Part shown: piece after piece, positions 6,178 to 9,340 of the stretch | Numbering within the stretch: position 1 is the first letter of the stretch | Layout: each line of letters begins with the position of its first letter | From: Pseudomonadales bacterium | GTDB taxonomy: Bacteria; Pseudomonadota; Gammaproteobacteria; Pseudomonadales; Pseudohongiellaceae | Reading direction: 5' to 3' | Assembly (NCBI GenBank): GCA_031277435.1 | Contig: JAITMI010000334.1 | Coordinates: forward strand, 1 to 9,340 | Length of the DNA stretch: 9,340 nt | Position numbers and translations under genes: made by a program | Notes under the pieces: model-generated | Database searches by the model: none | The model's input: the letters and a program-made list of their open reading frames with translations, nothing else | What the model was told of the DNA's origin: nothing

Positions 6178-7689
6178 ATGACCGGCTACAGCGCCGCCGC
6201 CAGCATTGGCCATTACATCGACGGTAAACATCAGGCCGCCACCAGTGGCCGCGAGCAAGCGGTGTACAACCCCGCCACTGGCGAAGTGGCGCGCCAGGTG
6301 CAACTCGGCAACGCCGCCGACCTTGACCGCGCCGTAGCCGCCGCGCGCGCCGCCTTTCCCGCCTGGGCCGACACGCCGCCGATCCGCCGCGCGCGGCACT
6401 TGCTGCGTTTTTTGGAACTGATGCGTCAACATCGCGACGAGCTCGCGGCGATGATCAGCGCCGAACACGGCAAAGTATTCAGCGACGCGCAAGGCGAAGT
6501 GACGCGCGGCATGGATGTCATCGAATTCGCCTGCGGCATTCCACAATTATTGAAAGGCGATTACAGCGACCAAGTCTCCACCGGCATCGACAACTGGACG
6601 CTGCGCCAGCCCTTGGGCGTGGTGGCTGGCATCACGCCGTTCAATTTCCCCTGCATGGTGCCCTGCTGGATGTTCCCGGTGGCGGTGGCCTGCGGCAACA
6701 GTTTCGTGTTGAAACCCTCGGAGCGCGACCCCTCGGCCTCGATTCGCATGGCCGAATTGATGAGCGAGGCCGGCTTTCCGCCCGGCGTGTTCAACGTGGT
6801 GCAGGGCGACAAGCTGGTGGTCGATGCGCTGTTGCACCATGCGGATGTGGCTGCGCTGAGTTTCGTCGGCTCGACGCCGATCGCGCAATACATCTACGAA
6901 AACGCCGTGCGCCAGGGCAAGCGCGTGCAGGCCTTGGGCGGCGCTAAAAATCATCTGGTGGTGATGCCGGACGCCAACCTCGAACAAGCCGCCGATGCGC
7001 TGATCGGCGCCGCTTACGGCTCCGCCGGCGAACGCTGCATGGCGATCAGCGTGGGCGTATTGGTGGGCGAGGTTGCTGACAAATTGATTCCAAAACTCGC
7101 TGAACGCGCGAAAAATCTCATCGTGCGCGAACCGATGCACGCCGACGCCGAGATGGGCCCCATCGTGACGCGCGCCGCGCTACAGCGCATTGAAGACTAC
7201 ATCGCGCGCGGAGTGAGCGAAGGCGCCACGCTGGTGGCCGATGGCCGCGGCCTCAAGGTCAAGGGCTACGAACAAGGTTTTTTCACCGGCGCCAGCTTGT
7301 TCGACCACGTAAGGCCCGAGATGAGCATCTACCGCGAGGAAATTTTCGGCCCGGTACTTTGCTGCGTCCGCGTGCCCGATTTCGCCGCCGCGCTGCAACT
7401 CGTCAACGCGCATGAATATGGCAACGGCGTTGCCTGCTACACCAGCGACGGCAACATCGCGCGCGAATTCGCCCGCCGCGTGCAAACCGGCATGGTCGGT
7501 ATCAACGTACCAATCCCGGTGCCAATGGCCTGGCAGGGTTTCGGCGGCTGGAAACGCTCCCTGTTCGGCGACATGCACGTCTACGGCGAAGAAGGCGTGC
7601 GTTTTTACACCAAACAAAAAAGCGTCATGCAGCGCTGGCCCGCCAGCATCGCCAAAGGCGCGGAATTCGCGATGCCGGTGGCGAAGTAG
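6178..7689 (+). CDS. mmsA: CoA-acylating methylmalonate-semialdehyde dehydrogenase
   Basis: This 503-residue aldehyde dehydrogenase superfamily member has the normal MmsA length. MmsA oxidises methylmalonate or malonate semialdehyde with NAD+ and CoA, releasing CO2 and giving propionyl-CoA or acetyl-CoA. Family marks are [15 protein letters not shown] at about residue 153, the VLKPSERDP nucleotide-binding stretch at 177, [10 protein letters not shown] at 231, and the catalytic cysteine C287 in [11 protein letters not shown]. As usual for Mms[10 protein letters not shown] stands where hydrolytic ALDHs carry their ELGG general-base glutamate, and an arginine (R286) precedes the cysteine. The ATG at 6178 is backed by GGAG nine bases upstream; the frame extends back to 5992 but would translate repeat DNA. 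MmsA usually serves valine, beta-alanine or inositol breakdown. Here it diverges from an aromatic-ring operon, which suggests it takes the aldolase product. Confidence 0.92.
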   Translation: MTGYSAAASIGHYIDGKHQAATSGREQAVYNPATGEVARQVQLGNAADLDRAVAAARAAFPAWADTPPIRRARHLLRFLELMRQHRDELAAMISAEHGKVFSDAQGEVTRGMDVIEFACGIPQLLKGDYSDQVSTGIDNWTLRQPLGVVAGITPFNFPCMVPCWMFPVAVACGNSFVLKPSERDPSASIRMAELMSEAGFPPGVFNVVQGDKLVVDALLHHADVAALSFVGSTPIAQYIYENAVRQGKRVQALGGAKNHLVVMPDANLEQAADALIGAAYGSAGERCMAISVGVLVGEVADKLIPKLAERAKNLIVREPMHADAEMGPIVTRAALQRIEDYIARGVSEGATLVADGRGLKVKGYEQGFFTGASLFDHVRPEMSIYREEIFGPVLCCVRVPDFAAALQLVNAHEYGNGVACYTSDGNIAREFARRVQTGMVGINVPIPVPMAWQGFGGWKRSLFGDMHVYGEEGVRFYTKQKSVMQRWPASIAKGAEFAMPVAK

Positions 7690-7735
7690 GGCTGGAGTTC
7701 ATTTATAGGAACCCATGCCGCTCCCATGCGCTACC

Positions 7736-7759
7736 CCTTCCCCCGTTTACGGGGGAAGG
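7736..7759. repeat. Perfect GC-rich palindrome, REP-like intergenic hairpin
   Basis: CCTTCCCCCGT (7736-7746) and ACGGGGGAAGG (7749-7759) form a perfect 11-bp stem around a two-base TT loop, with further G-rich bases (TTGGGATGGGGG) after it. Palindromes of this CCCCCGT/ACGGGGG kind are, from general knowledge, dispersed between genes of many proteobacteria. It lies 46 bases after the mmsA stop, between convergent genes. It has no T-run, so it is not a classical terminator, though it could stall or protect the mmsA transcript end. Confidence 0.65.
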
Positions 7760-7830
7760 TTGGGATGGGGGCAGGTTTAATACCACTAGGTTAGGCTTAA
7801 GAGAAAAGCCACTTCACAATTATTCACATA

Positions 7831-7860
7831 GCGCCACTTCATGGCGCGAACGGATTTTTT
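7831..7860 (+). terminator. Possible weak terminator for mmsA, overlapping the vapC end
   Basis: GCGCCA (7831-7836) and TGGCGC (7842-7847) form a 6-bp stem with a five-base loop. Seven bases later comes a T-run (TTTTTT, 7855-7860). Read on the plus strand it could end mmsA transcription, but the long gap between stem and T-run and the 141-base distance from the mmsA stop make this weak. The T-run also encodes the lysine-rich vapC C-terminus on the other strand. Confidence 0.25.
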
Positions 7861-8246
7861 ATTCTCAGATTTCCTTCAATAATCAACCCATCGTGCATAT
7901 CTTCCGTAAACAGAATCTGGCAGCCCGCCACCATCGCCGCCGAAACAACGCAAGCGTCATAAAATGAAAGGCGGTAACGCTCCGCGATGAACCTGGCTTG
8001 ATCGTGTATTGCTTCGGTTACAGGAACAACTCGACAAAAACTACGCAGCGTTGCCAAAAATAGGCCGATTTCCTTCCACGGCATAGCGAGCTTCTTCCGG
8101 CAAACATTCGTAACTTCGTTAAGCACCTGAACGCTGATTACAGGCTTAGTCAGCAATAGCGCCTCAACGCCATCGGCTTTTGATACATCCGATGACAGCA
8201 GATAGAGCAGCAAGTTGCTATCTAAAAATGCCGTCTGGCCAGCCAT
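7839..8246 (-). CDS. vapC: PIN-domain ribonuclease toxin, VapC type
   Basis: The 135-residue product is a single PIN domain. The acidic residues that hold Mg2+ in this fold are present: D9 in FLDSNLLLYLL, E44 in VLNEVTN, D97 in LSFYDACVVSAA, and D116 in LFTEDMHDG. VapC toxins cut RNA, often tRNA or rRNA, when freed from their antitoxin; which RNA this one cuts cannot be seen. The length is normal and no frame break is visible, so it looks intact. Its ATG shares one base with the stop of the upstream antitoxin (TAATG arrangement), the expected coupled order with antitoxin first. The gene converges with mmsA, separated by a 149-base stretch, and its stop lies inside a small hairpin at 7831-7847. 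Confidence 0.85.
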   Translation of the reverse strand: MAGQTAFLDSNLLLYLLSSDVSKADGVEALLLTKPVISVQVLNEVTNVCRKKLAMPWKEIGLFLATLRSFCRVVPVTEAIHDQARFIAERYRLSFYDACVVSAAMVAGCQILFTEDMHDGLIIEGNLRIKNPFAP

Positions 8247-8476
8247 TAGCGTTCGTTAGCGTCTTCGCGGCTGAAACGGAAATCGGGCGGCAATTTACCC
8301 CGGAAAGAGCGCAATCGCTGCAATAGATCGGCGGTTCCAGGTTTTTTCCGCACCGCGAAGGTGCGCGGGCCATCGACGACGATCTCAATGTCGTCGCCTT
8401 CATTTAACCCAAGCACTTCTACAACAGACGCGGGCAGCCGGACGGCCAGACTATTGCCCCATTTAGCGACTTGCAT
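8246..8476 (-). CDS. vapB: AbrB/SpoVT/MazE-type antitoxin, VapB type
   Basis: This 76-residue protein has an N-terminal swapped-hairpin AbrB DNA-binding domain: VAKWGNSLAVRLPASVVEVLGLNEGDDIEIVVDG covers about residues 3-37, broken by no indel. The tail (about 45-76, with LLQRLRSFRGKLPPDFRFSREDANER) is the part expected to wrap and block the toxin. By family knowledge, such antitoxins bind their own promoter alone or with the toxin. A perfect inverted repeat 16 bases upstream of the start is the likely site. The start ATG at 8476 has a modest GAG ribosome site eight bases ahead. The stop overlaps the vapC start by one base. Confidence 0.87.
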   Translation of the reverse strand: MQVAKWGNSLAVRLPASVVEVLGLNEGDDIEIVVDGPRTFAVRKKPGTADLLQRLRSFRGKLPPDFRFSREDANER

Positions 8477-8492
8477 GGCGATCTCGATGGTA

Positions 8493-8517
8493 GATATACA
8501 CTGGCTGACTGTATATC
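8493..8517. promoter_or_regulatory. Palindromic operator of the vapBC operon
   Basis: GATATACA (8493-8500) and TGTATATC (8510-8517) are perfect inverted repeats with a nine-base spacer, just upstream of the vapB ATG at 8476. The AT-rich arms stand out from the surroundings and overlap plausible -10 sequences on the minus strand (TATAC/TATATC). This is the expected autoregulatory site for the AbrB-type antitoxin and its toxin complex. Binding is inferred from position and symmetry. Confidence 0.65.
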
Positions 8518-8575
8518 AGAGAGGCGATTTGCGCAATCCTCAGGCGCGTAGCGGGCCGTCAAAGCGATCTATTTT

Positions 8576-8589
8576 TTAGGTTCGCCTAA
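8576..8589. other. Small hairpin after the NYN-domain gene
   Basis: TTAGG (8576-8580) and CCTAA (8585-8589) pair around a four-base loop, 16 bases after the stop of the minus-strand gene at 8606. In that direction the stem is followed by A residues, not T, so it is not a standard terminator. It may still mark the 3' end of that transcript. The rest of 8477-8605 holds only the vapBC operator region. Confidence 0.25.
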
Positions 8590-8605
8590 GCTTTAGATGT
8601 AACCA

Positions 8606-9340
8606 TCAGGTTCTATAGGTCTCTGATATGCCTAAATCGTGAATAAAAATTCGCCCGCCGACTATCTCGTGGCGTATGAATCGGTCATCGCTGACTGTGG
8701 GTTTTTCCTGAAATTCCGCGAAGCGGTCATTGCTGACTACGAACGCCGTCTTGGTTGCGCCGGCTAGATCCAGCACCGTTTCATCCGCTTTGACTTTGGT
8801 CGCCACGATATGCGTTTGCGCGGCATTACCAAATGCGTCACGAACTTCGGCGTCGCCGCTGTGCAGCAGGCGCCTTATGGAGGCATCAAACACTATCTGT
8901 ATCTTGTATAAATCCGCCAGCGCCGGCACTAGCGCCTTCAAAGCATCGAGCCCGATGAATTTATCGCCTTCATAGCAAAGATTGTTGCCGTCGATAACCA
9001 GTTGTTTTACGTCACGCGCCGCTCTGGTGACGATGTCCTTGGCGCGCTTTTCCATTTTTTCGAGATCGCGTTCCAGGCGGCGAATTTCAGCTTCTTTGAT
9101 TGAGATAACCTTGCTTGGGCTGCCTGTGTCAAATTCATTTTCACAGGCTTGGTGCGCCATGGCGCGCTCGTAAGAGTTGCCCGCGTTCGACAAATTGCGC
9201 TCCAGCGTCTGGGCCCGCTTACGGTCATTTTGCGCGCGGCTTATCTTGGCTTTGGCATCGTTCACTTGTTTCACGATGGGCTCAAGCGCCGTATCGACTT
9301 TGTTCTTTTTCTCGATAAGGTGTTCCACGAGGCGTTTTTT
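8606..9340 (-). CDS. Coiled-coil protein with C-terminal NYN/PIN-like nuclease domain, N-terminus outside window
   Basis: The frame ends with TGA at 8606-8608 and stays open to the window edge, so 244 residues are visible. A GTG at 9328 could be a start but has no ribosome site, and the charged helix continues ahead of it (KKRL), so truncation by the edge is more likely. Numbering from that GTG, residues 1-105 are rich in K, E, R and A with heptad-like spacing, a probable coiled coil. From 108 on, KQLVIDGNNLCYEG opens a NYN or Zc3h12a-like PIN fold. The candidate acidic residues are D113, D148 (IVFDAS), D182 or E183 (KADETVLDLA) and D201 (VVSNDRFAEF). This predicts a metal-dependent RNase with a helical oligomerisation or targeting arm. 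The target is unknown. It lies upstream of vapBC on the same strand but separated by the vapBC operator. Confidence 0.7.
   Translation of the reverse strand, partial: KKRLVEHLIEKKNKVDTALEPIVKQVNDAKAKISRAQNDRKRAQTLERNLSNAGNSYERAMAHQACENEFDTGSPSKVISIKEAEIRRLERDLEKMEKRAKDIVTRAARDVKQLVIDGNNLCYEGDKFIGLDALKALVPALADLYKIQIVFDASIRRLLHSGDAEVRDAFGNAAQTHIVATKVKADETVLDLAGATKTAFVVSNDRFAEFQEKPTVSDDRFIRHEIVGGRIFIHDLGISETYRT

Noticed and set aside
6547..7140. A 197-codon minus-strand open frame antisense to mmsA.
   Set aside because: It is histidine/alanine-rich antisense translation of a well-supported gene, with no domain visible.
7736..7759. The strong palindrome as an intrinsic terminator of mmsA.
   Set aside because: No T-run follows the stem on either strand, so it is listed as a REP-like repeat.

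Overview
The window reads as chromosomal DNA from a GC-rich proteobacterium. A beta- or gammaproteobacterium is my best guess, from the genes seen: an N-type ATPase operon, an STM3941-family protein, an AAHS transporter and a CCCCCGT/ACGGGGG intergenic palindrome. The lineage is inferred and cannot be fixed from the window alone. I found no tRNA, rRNA, CRISPR array or transposase.

Layout. (1) Positions 1-1058, plus strand: the last two genes of an alternative F-type ATPase operon, the alpha-subunit C-terminus and a complete gamma subunit. (2) Positions 1055-2040, minus strand: two small membrane proteins, one STM3941-like and one with a B-box-like zinc-binding head. (3) Positions 2081-5932, minus strand: a compact aromatic-catabolism operon, transcribed in the order AAHS transporter, intradiol ring-cleavage dioxygenase, HpaH-like hydratase, HpaI-like class II aldolase. 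(4) Positions 5933-6177: a divergent control region with two separate arrays of short tandem direct repeats. (5) Positions 6178-7689, plus strand: mmsA, a CoA-acylating (methyl)malonate-semialdehyde dehydrogenase. (6) Positions 7690-7838: a non-coding stretch with a perfect GC-rich palindrome. (7) Positions 7839-8476, minus strand: a VapBC-type toxin-antitoxin pair with a palindromic operator. (8) Positions 8606-9340, minus strand: a coiled-coil protein with a C-terminal NYN/PIN-like nuclease domain, cut by the window edge.

The main point of interest is the catabolic cluster. It joins an intradiol dioxygenase to enzymes that normally follow extradiol (meta) cleavage, plus MmsA. One reading accounts for every enzyme. 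Pyrogallol (or a close relative) is cleaved intradiol to 2-hydroxymuconate, whose keto form is 2-oxohex-3-enedioate. The HpaH-like hydratase gives 4-hydroxy-2-oxohexanedioate, the HpaI-like aldolase gives pyruvate plus malonate semialdehyde, and MmsA turns the latter into acetyl-CoA and CO2. This is a C6 counterpart of the C7 homoprotocatechuate lower pathway. The atoms balance, but the substrate is inferred.
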